Shown in pieces: positions 43,185 through 51,115 of a DNA stretch of 64,000 bases. The notes beneath the pieces are model-generated. The model was not told where the DNA came from and did not search any database. It saw only the letters and a program-made list of their open reading frames with translations. The DNA is from Curtobacterium flaccumfaciens pv. betae (GTDB taxonomy: Bacteria > Actinomycetota > Actinomycetes > Actinomycetales > Microbacteriaceae), in contig NZ_JAPJDC010000001.1 in the NCBI RefSeq assembly GCF_026241855.1, positions 310,001 to 374,000 of the forward strand. Direction: 5' to 3'. The position numbers and the translations under genes were made by a program. Position 1 is the stretch's first letter. The number at the start of each line of letters is the position of its first letter.

Positions 43185-44063
43185 TCACCCCACCCGCGCC
43201 GCCACGATGTCGCGCGCCAGCGTCCGGACCGCACGGCTCGGTTCCGGGGACGTCCGGACCGCCAGACCGATGCGGAGCGGGTCGACCTCGTCCTCCAGGT
43301 CGAGCACCGCACCGTCGTACCGCACCCCTGAGTCCGGTACGACCCCGACGCCGAGCCCGGCCGAGGCGAACCGGATCACGGCGGGCATGTCGTTCATCTC
43401 CGCGACGATGCGCCGCCGGATGCCGAGCCGCTCGAGTGCCCCGTCGAGGATGATCCGGTTGCCGAACCCGTGCGCCGTGTCGACGAAGGGTTCATCGGCG
43501 AGTTCGGTGAGCGACACCGACGACCGGCCGGCGAGCGGGTGGTCCGACGCGGTGAACACCCGGAACGGCATCTCCCGCAACGGCTCCACGACGACGCCGG
43601 CGGGCACGGTGGGCAGGCCCGTGTAGGCGATGTCGAGCCGCCCGGCGACCAGGTCCTGCACGAGCCCGGTCGTCCCCGACGGCGAGGTCATCAGCTCCAC
43701 CGCGACGAGCGGGTGCTGCCGTCGGAACCGCTGCAGCACGCCCGTCAGGTCGACGATGTCCATGCTCGTGAAGATGCCGAGCCGCACCCGCCCCCGCAGG
43801 TCGGCGTCGTCGGCGGTGGCCAGGTCGCGCATCCGGTTGAGGGACTCGAGCACCGCGCGGGCGTGGGGGAGCAGGTCCTCGCCGGCCGGGGTCAGGACGA
43901 GCTGTCGGCCGGTGCGGTCGAAGAGCCGCACCCCGAAGCTGCGCTCGAGTGAGGCGATGCCTGCGGACACCGTGGACTGCGCGGCTCAGAGTCGTTCGGC
44001 CGCCCGGGTGACGCTGCCCTCGGCGGCGACGGTGACGAACTGTTCGAGCAGTCGGGTCTCCAT
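43185..44063 (-). pseudogene. LysR family regulator with an in-frame TGA in the DNA-binding helix
   Basis: From ATG 44063 the frame reads METRLLEQFVTVAAEGSVTR, AAERL, then TGA at 43986-43988, and continues in the same frame AAQSTVSAGIASLERSFG and a complete effector domain to 43185 (292 codons in all). The stop falls inside the helix-turn-helix, where LysR proteins have one residue between RL and xAQSTVS. GATACT six bases before the ATG supports this start. Translation could restart at a GTG at 43970, but the product would lack the first half of the HTH. It is divergent from an MFS transporter that it presumably once regulated. Confidence 0.8.
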
Positions 44064-44144
44064 CGTCCGAGTATCGAACAGATCGATCGTGCACATCAAG
44101 CGCATCCGTTGGACTCGATGCACGCCGAGCGCGATCATCGGAGC

Positions 44145-45434
44145 ATGTCAACCGTCACCGACACCCCGACGGGCACCGTCCCCGCCACCACCGCCGCTCC
44201 CGCATCCGCGAGCGACCGTGTCGTCGCCCCGCGCGGACGCCGTGTCCACACCCGTCGGCGCCACGGTTTCGGCTTCTGGGTCGTCGCCTTCGCGTTCCTC
44301 GCGGTGATGGCCTTCGCGACCGTCCCCGCGCCCCTCTACGTCATCTACCAGGCCCGCGACGGGTTCCCGACCTTCACCACGACCGTGATCTTCGCGGCGT
44401 ACGGGGTCGGGGTCGTCGGGTCGCTGTACCTGGCGGGACACCTGAGCGACGTGCACGGGCGGCGCCCGCTCATCCTGGTGTCCATCGCCCTCGAGCTGGT
44501 CGCCGCCGTGCTGTTCCTGCTCTGGAACGACGTCACCGGCCTCATCGTCGCCCGGCTCGTGACCGGCCTCGGTGTCGGGACGCTGACGGCGACCGCGACG
44601 GCGCACCTCGGTGAGCTCCGGGTCCGTGCGACCGGGTCGAGCGACTCCGCGAAGGGGGCGAGCGTCGCCGCCGGGGCGGTGAACCTCGGCGGGCTGTCGC
44701 TCGGCGCCCTGGTCGGTGGAGCGCTCGCCGAGTTCGTCGGGCAGCCGCTCATGGTCCCGTACGTGGTGTTCGTGATCGCGCTGGCCATCGCGTTCGTGCT
44801 CGTGCTGGCCGCACCGGAGACGGTCGACCGCTTCGAGCAGCCCGTGGCCTACCACCCGCAGCGCATGCGGGCTCCCGAGGGCCAGGGAGCTGCGTTCTGG
44901 GCAGCCGGTGCAGCAGCGTTCGCGGCACTCGCCGTACAGGGCCTCTTCACGTCGGTCGCGCCGAGCTTCCTCGGCACCACCTTCCACGTCACCGACCGCC
45001 TGGCCGCCGGGGCCACGACCTTCGGGGTCTTCGCCGCGAGCGCGCTCTCGCAGATCGTCTTCGCCCGGCTGTCGCAGCGTGCGCAGATCCGGCTCGGCAT
45101 GGTGCTGCTGGTCGTCGGGCTGGTCGCCCTGGCCGCCGCCGCGGTCCTGCTGCAGGTCGCCGGGTTCATCGGCGGCGGGGTCGTCGCGGGCGCCGGGGTC
45201 GGCCTGCTGTTCCGCGCCGCGATCGGCAGTGCCGCAGCACTGGTCGGCCCGGAGCGTCGGGGTGGCGTGCTCGCTGCCACGTTCCTCATCGCCTACGCCG
45301 GGCTCACCGTGCCGGTCGTGGCCGTCGGGGCGGCGCTGCTGGTGATCCCGACGCTCCCCGTCCTGATCGGGTACGTCGTGCTCGTCACCGTCCTGGCCGT
45401 CGTCGCCGGCACCCGGCTGGCCGCGCGCGCCTGA
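44145..45434 (+). CDS. MFS transporter
   Basis: A 429-residue major facilitator with 12 predicted helices after a 45-residue cytoplasmic, Thr/Ala/Pro-rich tail. Helix 1 is followed by APLYVIYQARDGFPTF, the loop 2-3 motif is GHLSDVHGRRPLI, and helix 4 has the arginine of VARLVTGLGVG. The short 12-helix form with FPTFTTTVIFAAY resembles drug or sugar efflux pumps of actinobacteria. The start follows GATCAT by six bases. The divergent LysR gene is disrupted, so regulation may have been lost. The substrate is unknown. Confidence 0.88.
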   Translation: MSTVTDTPTGTVPATTAAPASASDRVVAPRGRRVHTRRRHGFGFWVVAFAFLAVMAFATVPAPLYVIYQARDGFPTFTTTVIFAAYGVGVVGSLYLAGHLSDVHGRRPLILVSIALELVAAVLFLLWNDVTGLIVARLVTGLGVGTLTATATAHLGELRVRATGSSDSAKGASVAAGAVNLGGLSLGALVGGALAEFVGQPLMVPYVVFVIALAIAFVLVLAAPETVDRFEQPVAYHPQRMRAPEGQGAAFWAAGAAAFAALAVQGLFTSVAPSFLGTTFHVTDRLAAGATTFGVFAASALSQIVFARLSQRAQIRLGMVLLVVGLVALAAAAVLLQVAGFIGGGVVAGAGVGLLFRAAIGSAAALVGPERRGGVLAATFLIAYAGLTVPVVAVGAALLVIPTLPVLIGYVVLVTVLAVVAGTRLAARA

Positions 45435-45466
45435 CGCGCCACGGGCCTGGCGTCCGCCCGTCGCCT

Positions 45467-45530
45467 CCCGGAACCGGGTTCCGGACACCGGACCACGCGA
45501 TCGCGCGGTGCCGTGTCCGGAACCCGGTTC
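45467..45530 (+). terminator. 20-bp perfect hairpin with a 24-base loop
   Basis: CGGAACCGGGTTCCGGACAC and its exact complement. It lies between the MFS gene and the next gene in the same direction, just before that gene's CATACT promoter hexamer. Confidence 0.7.
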
Positions 45531-45552
45531 CGTCGTGCGGACGCACTCCCGG

Positions 45553-45558
45553 CATACT
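45553..45558 (+). promoter_or_regulatory. -10 element CATACT of the secreted protein gene
   Basis: Ends six bases before GTG 45565. It decides this start over the in-frame upstream codons at 45508, which lie inside the terminator. Confidence 0.5.
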
Positions 45559-45564
45559 GGGTGC

Positions 45565-46170
45565 GTGCCCCGGAACCGCAACCGTCCCGTGATCACGGGG
45601 ATCGCGGCCGTGGTCGCCGCCGGTCTCCTCGCCGGCGGGCTGTTCCTGACGGCACGGCAGGGTGCGGACGACCCGACCATCGGCGCCGGCTCGGCCTCAC
45701 AGACCCCGGCCGACGCGCCGACCGCCGCCGGCGACGGCACCGTCACGATCACCCGCACCGGGCCGGACATGCCTGGCAGCACGGCGCTCGGCCGGTGCGA
45801 CACGACGACCCAGGCGGCCGTCGCGCAGTACGAGACCGAGGCCCTGGGCCGCGTCACCCTGCAGTGCGGCACCGCTGCCCAGGGCTACGAGCACATCCGG
45901 GTGCGGCACACCGCCGACTGGCAGGACGTCGTCTCCGGGCACGGCTCGCGCGACTGGGACGACGCCATGCTCACGGCGGTGCAGACGGCCCTCGAGGACC
46001 CACGCCCCGGGTTCCCGCTCGACGCCGGCGACGGCAAGGTCTGCTACGCCGCACCCGTCCGGTTCGACGACGGTTCACGCCCCGACGACGAGCCCTTCGT
46101 CAAGGTGATCGTCTCGGCCACCACCGACCGGGTGATCACGGCGTACCCCACGCGCACCGACGACTGCTGA
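45565..46170 (+). CDS. Membrane-anchored or secreted protein, unknown function
   Basis: A 201-residue protein with an N-terminal hydrophobic helix (ITGIAAVVAAGLLAGGLFL) after MPRNRNRP, serving as signal anchor. A Thr/Ala/Pro-rich spacer follows, then an outer domain with four cysteines (GRCDTT, LQCGTA, KVCYAA, and the last residue TDDC). The spacing suggests two disulfides. I do not recognise the domain. The gene has its own promoter and lies upstream of a repeat-rich gap. Confidence 0.65.
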   Translation: MPRNRNRPVITGIAAVVAAGLLAGGLFLTARQGADDPTIGAGSASQTPADAPTAAGDGTVTITRTGPDMPGSTALGRCDTTTQAAVAQYETEALGRVTLQCGTAAQGYEHIRVRHTADWQDVVSGHGSRDWDDAMLTAVQTALEDPRPGFPLDAGDGKVCYAAPVRFDDGSRPDDEPFVKVIVSATTDRVITAYPTRTDDC

Positions 46171-46234
46171 CGCCGGCGCTGTCCACCCGTTCTGCGACCG
46201 ACCACGCTGCCCACTGACGTCGAACGACACCGCC

Positions 46235-46326
46235 GTCGTCGTACGACATCGACGCTGTCGCAACCACCGCCACGCAACAGTCCGCGTCTGCACGAAGCGA
46301 CGATGTCGTCGTCGTACGACGTCGAC
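46235..46326. repeat. Two 19-bp direct repeats containing the palindrome GTCGTACGAC
   Basis: GTCGTCGTACGACATCGAC at 46235-46253 recurs at 46308-46326 with one change, 73 bases apart. The shared centre GTCGTACGAC is self-complementary. The role is unknown; paired protein binding sites are possible. Confidence 0.55.
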
Positions 46327-46369
46327 CTCGTCGTTCCGCGTCGTCCCCCACCGCCGCAGCGTCCAGACG

Positions 46370-46433
46370 CCCACACGCCCACACGCCCACAAGCCCACAC
46401 GCCCAAGCGCCGAGACGCCGAGACGCACACACG
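46370..46433. repeat. 8-bp tandem array, eight units
   Basis: Units of CCCACACG with variants CCCACAAG, CCCAAGCG, CCGAGACG (twice) and CACACACG run without gaps for 64 bases and end 15 bases before the stop of the CDF gene. On the minus strand it creates a spurious VWACGR-type reading frame. Confidence 0.8.
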
Positions 46434-46447
46434 CTGAGCGCGCGACC

Positions 46448-47362
46448 CTACGCGTGCACCTCGTACTCGTGCCGCCGGTGCGACGCCGGCTCCAACTGGA
46501 ACGTCGAGTGCTCCACCGGCACGTCGAAGTGCTCCGCCACGCACCGCTGCAGCTCGTCGAGGATCGCCGGGGCGTGCGCCGTCGAGAAGCAGTGGTCGTC
46601 GACGACCACGTGCGCGGTCAGGTTCGGCACCCCGGTCGCCACGAGCGTCGCGTGCAGGTCGTGCACGGCGATGACGTGGTCGAGCTCGAGGATGTGGCCC
46701 CGCACGTCGTCGAGGTCGAGCCCCGGCGGCGTCGACTCGAGCAGCACGTTCGCGGTCTCGCGCAGCAGCCGGATCGCCCGCGGCAGGATGAGCAGGCCGA
46801 TCAGGATCGCGGCGACGGAGTCCGCCCGCTCCCACCCGGTCAGCATGAGCACGACCGCGGCGATGATGACGGCCACCGACCCGAGGGTGTCGTTGAGGAC
46901 CTCGAGCCGGGCGGCACGCGAGGTGAAGCCCTCGCCCGAGGCCCGGAGCAGCACCGCGTAGGCCACCAGGTTGCCGACGAGTCCGACGATGCCGAAGACG
47001 AGCAGCGGCCCGGAGTGGATCTCCTCCGGCACGACGAGCCGCTGGACCGCCGAGATGATCACGTAGACGCCGACGGCGAGCAGGATCGCGGCCTGCGCGG
47101 TGGCCCCGAGGACCTCGGCCCGCTGGAAGCCCCAGGTGCGCTGTGCGGTCGGCGACCGGCGGGCGAGCCGCGTCGCGACGAGTCCGATGCCGAGTCCGCC
47201 GGTGTCGACGACCATGTGCCCGGCGTCGACGAGCAGTGCGAGCGAACCCGTGACCACGGCACCCACGACCTCGGCGAGCAGGATGCCCGCCGAGATGCAG
47301 AACGCGATGAGCAGGGCGCGCTCCGAGGCGTGCCCGACGCCGTGCCCGTGGTCGTGTCCCAT
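46448..47362 (-). CDS. Cation diffusion facilitator (Zn2+/Cd2+/Co2+ efflux)
   Basis: A 304-residue CDF transporter that exports divalent metals by proton exchange. A His-rich start (MGHDHGHGVGH) may bind metal. Six helices follow; the transport site is H49-D53 in LLVDAGHMVVDTGG (helix 2) and the asparagine/aspartate in EVLNDTLGSVAV (helix 5). The cytoplasmic C-terminal domain (about 215-304) has LDLDDVRGHILELDHVIAVHDLH, the usual metal-sensing fold. TACGAT seven bases before the ATG fixes the start. It is divergent from the DUF4166 gene, 48 bases away. Confidence 0.92.
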   Translation of the reverse strand: MGHDHGHGVGHASERALLIAFCISAGILLAEVVGAVVTGSLALLVDAGHMVVDTGGLGIGLVATRLARRSPTAQRTWGFQRAEVLGATAQAAILLAVGVYVIISAVQRLVVPEEIHSGPLLVFGIVGLVGNLVAYAVLLRASGEGFTSRAARLEVLNDTLGSVAVIIAAVVLMLTGWERADSVAAILIGLLILPRAIRLLRETANVLLESTPPGLDLDDVRGHILELDHVIAVHDLHATLVATGVPNLTAHVVVDDHCFSTAHAPAILDELQRCVAEHFDVPVEHSTFQLEPASHRRHEYEVHA

Positions 47363-47369
47363 GTGCGAC

Positions 47370-47375
47370 ATCGTA
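47370..47375 (-). promoter_or_regulatory. -10 element TACGAT of the CDF gene
   Basis: Ends seven bases before the ATG at 47362 on the minus strand. This favours that start over ATG 47371. Confidence 0.45.
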
Positions 47376-47410
47376 GGGATCCGCACTGACGACATGCCAG
47401 GATCGTCAGC

Positions 47411-48079
47411 GTGAGCCGGTCGCCCTACGAGCTGTCCACACCACCCGAGGTGCTGGCCCGGCTGCACCCCCGGCTCCGGACCTACTTCGCTGCCGTCCCG
47501 CCCGGACACGTCGGTCGCGGCGAGGGCGTCTTCACCGTGGTCGGCACCCCGCGCCGGTGGGTCTGGCCGGTCCTCGCGTGGTTCGCGCGCGACGCCGTCA
47601 TGTTCCCGGTGTGGGAACGGGACGTGCCCTTCACCGTCGAGAACCGCCCGGCTCGCGTCCGTCGTGGACCCGGCACCGGCCTGGAGGCCCGCCCCGCCGT
47701 CCGCGCGCACCGCACCTTCCGGTTCCGCTCGGGAGCCCGCACGATGGTGGACGCCATCACCGCCGAACCCGACGGCCTGGTCGACCACCTCGGTCGCCGC
47801 GGGCGCGTCAGCGCGCGTCTGCGGGCGCAGGTCGACGACACCGGTCCGGACGCGGGCGCCCTACGCCTGGTCTCCACGCGCGTGACGTTCCGTGCGCTGG
47901 GACGCGATCTGCGCCTCCCGGCCGCCCTGAGCCCGCGTGTGACGCTCACGGAACGATTCGATGACGAAGCCGACCTGCAGCGCGTGTCCCTGGTGCTCAC
48001 CGCGCCGGTGGTCGGCACGCTGTACCGGTACGAGGGGGCGTTCCGGTACGAGATCGCGCCGGACACAGAACGGGGATGA
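47411..48079 (+). CDS. DUF4166 domain protein
   Basis: A 222-residue soluble protein. It begins LSTPPEVLARLHPRLRTYFA and has the DUF4166 features GRGEGVFTVVG, VPFTVENRP and a C-terminal GTLYRYEGAFRYEI. DUF4166 often occurs next to or fused with a TIGR01777-type sugar-nucleotide epimerase-like protein, and here that gene starts one base after the stop. CAGGAT lies seven bases before the GTG start. Molecular function is unknown. Confidence 0.82.
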   Translation: MSRSPYELSTPPEVLARLHPRLRTYFAAVPPGHVGRGEGVFTVVGTPRRWVWPVLAWFARDAVMFPVWERDVPFTVENRPARVRRGPGTGLEARPAVRAHRTFRFRSGARTMVDAITAEPDGLVDHLGRRGRVSARLRAQVDDTGPDAGALRLVSTRVTFRALGRDLRLPAALSPRVTLTERFDDEADLQRVSLVLTAPVVGTLYRYEGAFRYEIAPDTERG

Positions 48080-48080
48080 G

Positions 48081-49058
48081 ATGAACGACGAGAAGGGCCG
48101 CGTCGTGATCGCGGGAGCGAGCGGCTTCGTGGGGCGGTACCTGCGGGACGCCTTCGCGGCAGAGGGCTACCGGGTCGTCACCATCGGCCGGACCGGCGAC
48201 GCGGTGTGGGGCAACACCCTGCGCATCCGGGAACTCGTCGACGGTGCCGCCATGGTCGTGAACATGGCGGGCAAGAGCGTCAACTGCCGCTACGGCCGAC
48301 GCAACCGTGCCGAGATCATGCGCTCACGGGTGGACACCACGCTCGAGCTCGCCGAGGCCATCCGGACGTCGGAGCACCCGACGCCGCTGTGGATGAACGC
48401 CTCGACCGCGACGATCTACCGGCACGCCGACGACCGCCCGCAGGACGAGACGACGGGCGAGATCGGCGAGGGGTTCTCGGTCTCCGTGGCCCGCGCGTGG
48501 GAGGACGCCTTCTTCGGCGCCGACCTGCCCGGCACCCGTCGTGTGGCGCTCCGGATGGCGATCGTGTTCGGCGACGGCAGCGCCCTGCTGCCGCTCCTCC
48601 GGCTCGCGCAGGCGGGCCTCGGCGGGCCGCAGTACGACGGGCCGTGGGTGCCGACGCGCTCCCGGCTCCGCGCCGGCACGTACCACCACCACCGGCCCAC
48701 GCACGGTCGGCAGCGCTTCAGCTGGGTGCACATCGCCGATGTCCTCGGGTCGATCCGGTTCCTCCGCGACCACCCGGAGATCGAGGGGCCGGTGAACCTC
48801 TCGAGCCCGAACCCGTCCGACAACCGCACCGTGATGGCGACCATCCGCGACGCCGTCGGACGCCGGTTCGGGGTACCGACCTGGCGGTGGATGCTCGAAC
48901 TCGGGTCGTTCGCGATCCGCACCGAGACCGAACTCGTGCTGAAGAGCCGGTGGGTGGTGCCGACCCGGTTGACCGAGGCGGGCTACGAGTTCCGGTACCC
49001 GCACCTGCGTGGGGCGCTCGCCGGGATCATCGCGGAGCGCCGCCAGCACCGGGGCTGA
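48081..49058 (+). CDS. TIGR01777-type NAD(P)-dependent epimerase-like protein (DUF1731)
   Basis: A 325-residue extended-SDR protein. The Rossmann motif VVIAGASGFVGRYLR is at residues 8-22 and the family motif VVNMAGKSVNCRYGRRNRAE near 60, the latter being diagnostic of TIGR01777 proteins (SulA/YfcH). QRFSWVHIADVLGSIRFL near 220 and the C-terminal DUF1731 part complete it. It is cotranscribed with the DUF4166 gene. The substrate is unknown. Its last 32 bases overlap the convergent EamA gene. Confidence 0.87.
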   Translation: MNDEKGRVVIAGASGFVGRYLRDAFAAEGYRVVTIGRTGDAVWGNTLRIRELVDGAAMVVNMAGKSVNCRYGRRNRAEIMRSRVDTTLELAEAIRTSEHPTPLWMNASTATIYRHADDRPQDETTGEIGEGFSVSVARAWEDAFFGADLPGTRRVALRMAIVFGDGSALLPLLRLAQAGLGGPQYDGPWVPTRSRLRAGTYHHHRPTHGRQRFSWVHIADVLGSIRFLRDHPEIEGPVNLSSPNPSDNRTVMATIRDAVGRRFGVPTWRWMLELGSFAIRTETELVLKSRWVVPTRLTEAGYEFRYPHLRGALAGIIAERRQHRG

Positions 49059-50007
49059 GCACCGGCACCGGGACCCCGTCGACCGGAGCTGGTGTCGGTG
49101 CCGGTTGCGGCGCCGGGTTCCGGCCCGGTCGCGGCCCGCGGTCCCGCGCCGGACGCGACGACCACAGCACGGCGGCCACGACGACCGCGCCGGCGAGCAC
49201 CTCGACCAGGTCGGGCACCTCGCCGAAGGCCGCCCACGACGCGAGCACCCCGACCACCGGCACGAGCATCGAGAACGGCGCGACCGTGCTCGAGGGGTAG
49301 GTCGCCAGCAGCCGCGACCAGATGCCGTAGCCCACCAGGGTCGCGACGACCACGATGTAGAGCAGGCCGAGGTCGGCCGGCAGCGCCGCCGGCGTGAACG
49401 CCGTGCCGAGTGCGGCCCCGATGCGGTCCGGTCCCTCGACCACGAGCGACAGCACGGCCATCGGCACGGGTGGCACGACCGACCACCACAGGGTCAGGTG
49501 CAGCGGGTTCGCGGCGCCCGCCCGCCGGGTCGCGACGTTGCCGATCGCCCACCCGAGCGCACCGCACAGCGCGAGCACGACGGGCAGCAGCGCGGCGGTC
49601 TGGGAACGGTGCAGGGCGATCGCGGCGAGGGCGGCCACGGCGACGGTGACCCCGACGACCTGCCGGCCGGTGAGCCGCTCGCGCAGGAACACCCCCGCCA
49701 GCACCACAGTGAAGGGCGCGGAGGCCTGCAGGACGAGCGAGGCCAGCCCCGACGGCATGCCGGACGCCATGCTCAGGTACAGGAACGAGAACTGCAGCAC
49801 GCCGAGCCCGAGGCCGACGAGCAGCAGTCGCCCGAACGGGATCCGCGGCCGCGGCACGAACAGCAGCGTCGGGACCGCCAGGATCGTGAACCGCAGCGCT
49901 GCGAGCAGGAACGGCGGGAAGTGCTCGAGCGCGAGTGCCGTCGCGGGGAAGTTCAGTCCCCAGACCACGGCCACCACGACGGCGAAGAGACGGTCACGAG
50001 CGGTCAT
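49027..50007 (-). CDS. EamA family transporter (drug/metabolite superfamily)
   Basis: A 326-residue membrane protein with ten helices in two EamA repeats (from AVVVAVVWGLNFPATALAL at the start and VLALCGALGWAIGNVATRR near 145). It resembles YdcZ/RhaT- and YedA-like exporters of amino acids or metabolites. A Pro/Gly-rich cytoplasmic tail of about 30 residues (PAPQPAPTPAPVDGV) ends it and overlaps the epimerase-like gene. GACGAT seven bases before the ATG at 50007 suggests a leaderless mRNA. It is divergent from a LysR gene, which probably regulates it. Confidence 0.9.
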   Translation of the reverse strand: MTARDRLFAVVVAVVWGLNFPATALALEHFPPFLLAALRFTILAVPTLLFVPRPRIPFGRLLLVGLGLGVLQFSFLYLSMASGMPSGLASLVLQASAPFTVVLAGVFLRERLTGRQVVGVTVAVAALAAIALHRSQTAALLPVVLALCGALGWAIGNVATRRAGAANPLHLTLWWSVVPPVPMAVLSLVVEGPDRIGAALGTAFTPAALPADLGLLYIVVVATLVGYGIWSRLLATYPSSTVAPFSMLVPVVGVLASWAAFGEVPDLVEVLAGAVVVAAVLWSSRPARDRGPRPGRNPAPQPAPTPAPVDGVPVPVLSPGAGGAPR

Positions 50008-50050
50008 GCTCCTCATCGTCCCGGCCAGTACGTTGTAGGTCCATCGAATC

Positions 50051-50060
50051 CTTCGCGAAG
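50051..50060. promoter_or_regulatory. Palindrome CTTCGCGAAG between eamA and lysR
   Basis: A perfect 10-bp palindrome central in the 72-bp divergent gap, between both -10 hexamers. A candidate LysR binding site. Confidence 0.4.
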
Positions 50061-50067
50061 CACGATG

Positions 50068-50073
50068 TAGGGT
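50068..50073 (+). promoter_or_regulatory. -10 element TAGGGT of lysR
   Basis: Ends six bases before ATG 50080 and lies eight bases from the palindrome. Confidence 0.45.
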
Positions 50074-50079
50074 CCCTGC

Positions 50080-50994
50080 ATGGTCGACTTCGACGTGCAG
50101 CTGCTGGCGGTCCTCCGCGAGCTCGCCGAGCGTGGCAGCGTCACGGCCGTCGCCGAGGCCACCCACCGCACACCCAGCGCCGTCTCCCAGCAGCTGCAGA
50201 CGCTGCAGCGGCAGGTCGGGGTCCCGCTGGTCGAACGCGTCGGGCGCGGCGTCCGCCTGACCCCGCACGGCCAGGTCCTGGCCGGCCTGGCATCCGGGGT
50301 CTCGACCGCCATCGCCCGGGTGGACGCCGCCTGGCAGGAACACCTCGGCGGCACGACCGGACCGGTGTCCCTGGCGATCTTCCCGTCCGCCGCCGAACTG
50401 CTGTTGCCCGGCGTGCTCACCCGGATGCAGGCGCACCCCGGCATCGCGCTGACCCTGGTCGACGTCGACGTCAGCGAGGGGGAGTTCGCACCGCTCGCCG
50501 CCGACCACGACGTGGTCGTCGGGCACCGGTCGGACGGCGTCCGACCGGCCGGCCAGGGATCGGTCGACACCGTGCCGCTCCTGCGCGAACCGCTCGACGT
50601 CGCCCTGCCGCCCGGGCACGCCCTGGTCGGCCGCGCACGCGTGGGCATCGACGAGGTCGTCGGGGAACGCTGGATCGGCGTGCCGGAGGGCTACCCGATC
50701 GACCGTGTGCTGCACGCGATGGCCGCGGCGACGGACACCCCGCCGAGCGTCGCGTTCCGCACGATCCACCTGCCGGTCATCGAGAACCTGGTGGCGGCAG
50801 GGCACGGCATCGCACTCGTCCCGCGGTACACGTCGGGCACGCGGGCCGCCGGGCGCTTCCACCTGGCGGAACTCGCCGACGTCCGTGCCGGACGCCGCAT
50901 CGAGGCACTGGTCCGCCCCGACCGTGCCGTCCGGCCCGTGGTGCGCACCGTCCTGGAGGCGCTGGTCGCCGAGGCCCTGCACGTCACCACCTGA
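50080..50994 (+). CDS. LysR family transcriptional regulator
   Basis: A 304-residue regulator. The helix-turn-helix is GSVTAVAEATHRTPSAVSQQ at residues 19-38, followed by the linker helix LQTLQRQVGVPLVERVGRGV. The periplasmic-binding-like effector domain runs from about 92 to the end (VSLAIFPSAAELLLPGVL). Unlike the broken LysR gene at 43185, it is intact. It is divergent from the EamA transporter with a shared palindrome, the standard LysR layout, so it probably controls export of a metabolite it senses. Confidence 0.92.
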   Translation: MVDFDVQLLAVLRELAERGSVTAVAEATHRTPSAVSQQLQTLQRQVGVPLVERVGRGVRLTPHGQVLAGLASGVSTAIARVDAAWQEHLGGTTGPVSLAIFPSAAELLLPGVLTRMQAHPGIALTLVDVDVSEGEFAPLAADHDVVVGHRSDGVRPAGQGSVDTVPLLREPLDVALPPGHALVGRARVGIDEVVGERWIGVPEGYPIDRVLHAMAAATDTPPSVAFRTIHLPVIENLVAAGHGIALVPRYTSGTRAAGRFHLAELADVRAGRRIEALVRPDRAVRPVVRTVLEALVAEALHVTT

Positions 50995-51040
50995 GACGGT
51001 GGCGCCCACCGCCGGGCGCACGCCGTGCCTCCAGGCCGCG

Positions 51041-51115
51041 TCAGCGCTCCTGAAACGTCAGTGCCCCTGGAACGTCAGTGCCCCTGGAACGTCAGCGCAC
51101 CTGGAACGGCGTGCC
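51041..51115. repeat. 17-bp tandem repeat spanning the L,D-transpeptidase stop codon
   Basis: Four units (51048, 51065, 51082, 51099) of CCCTGGAACGTCAGTGC, plus a partial one before. On the minus strand each gives TGAC; TGAs end at 51092, 51075, 51058 and 51041, so all three frames are closed. Confidence 0.85.

Noticed and set aside
43986..43988. TGA in the LysR gene as a selenocysteine codon
   Set aside because: LysR proteins have no redox residue there and no SECIS-like element is evident; a nonsense mutation is simpler.
46044..46835. Minus-strand frame with repeated VWACGRVGVWASG-like residues
   Set aside because: The repeats come from the 8-bp tandem array at 46370, and the frame overlaps the CDF gene in the wrong phase.
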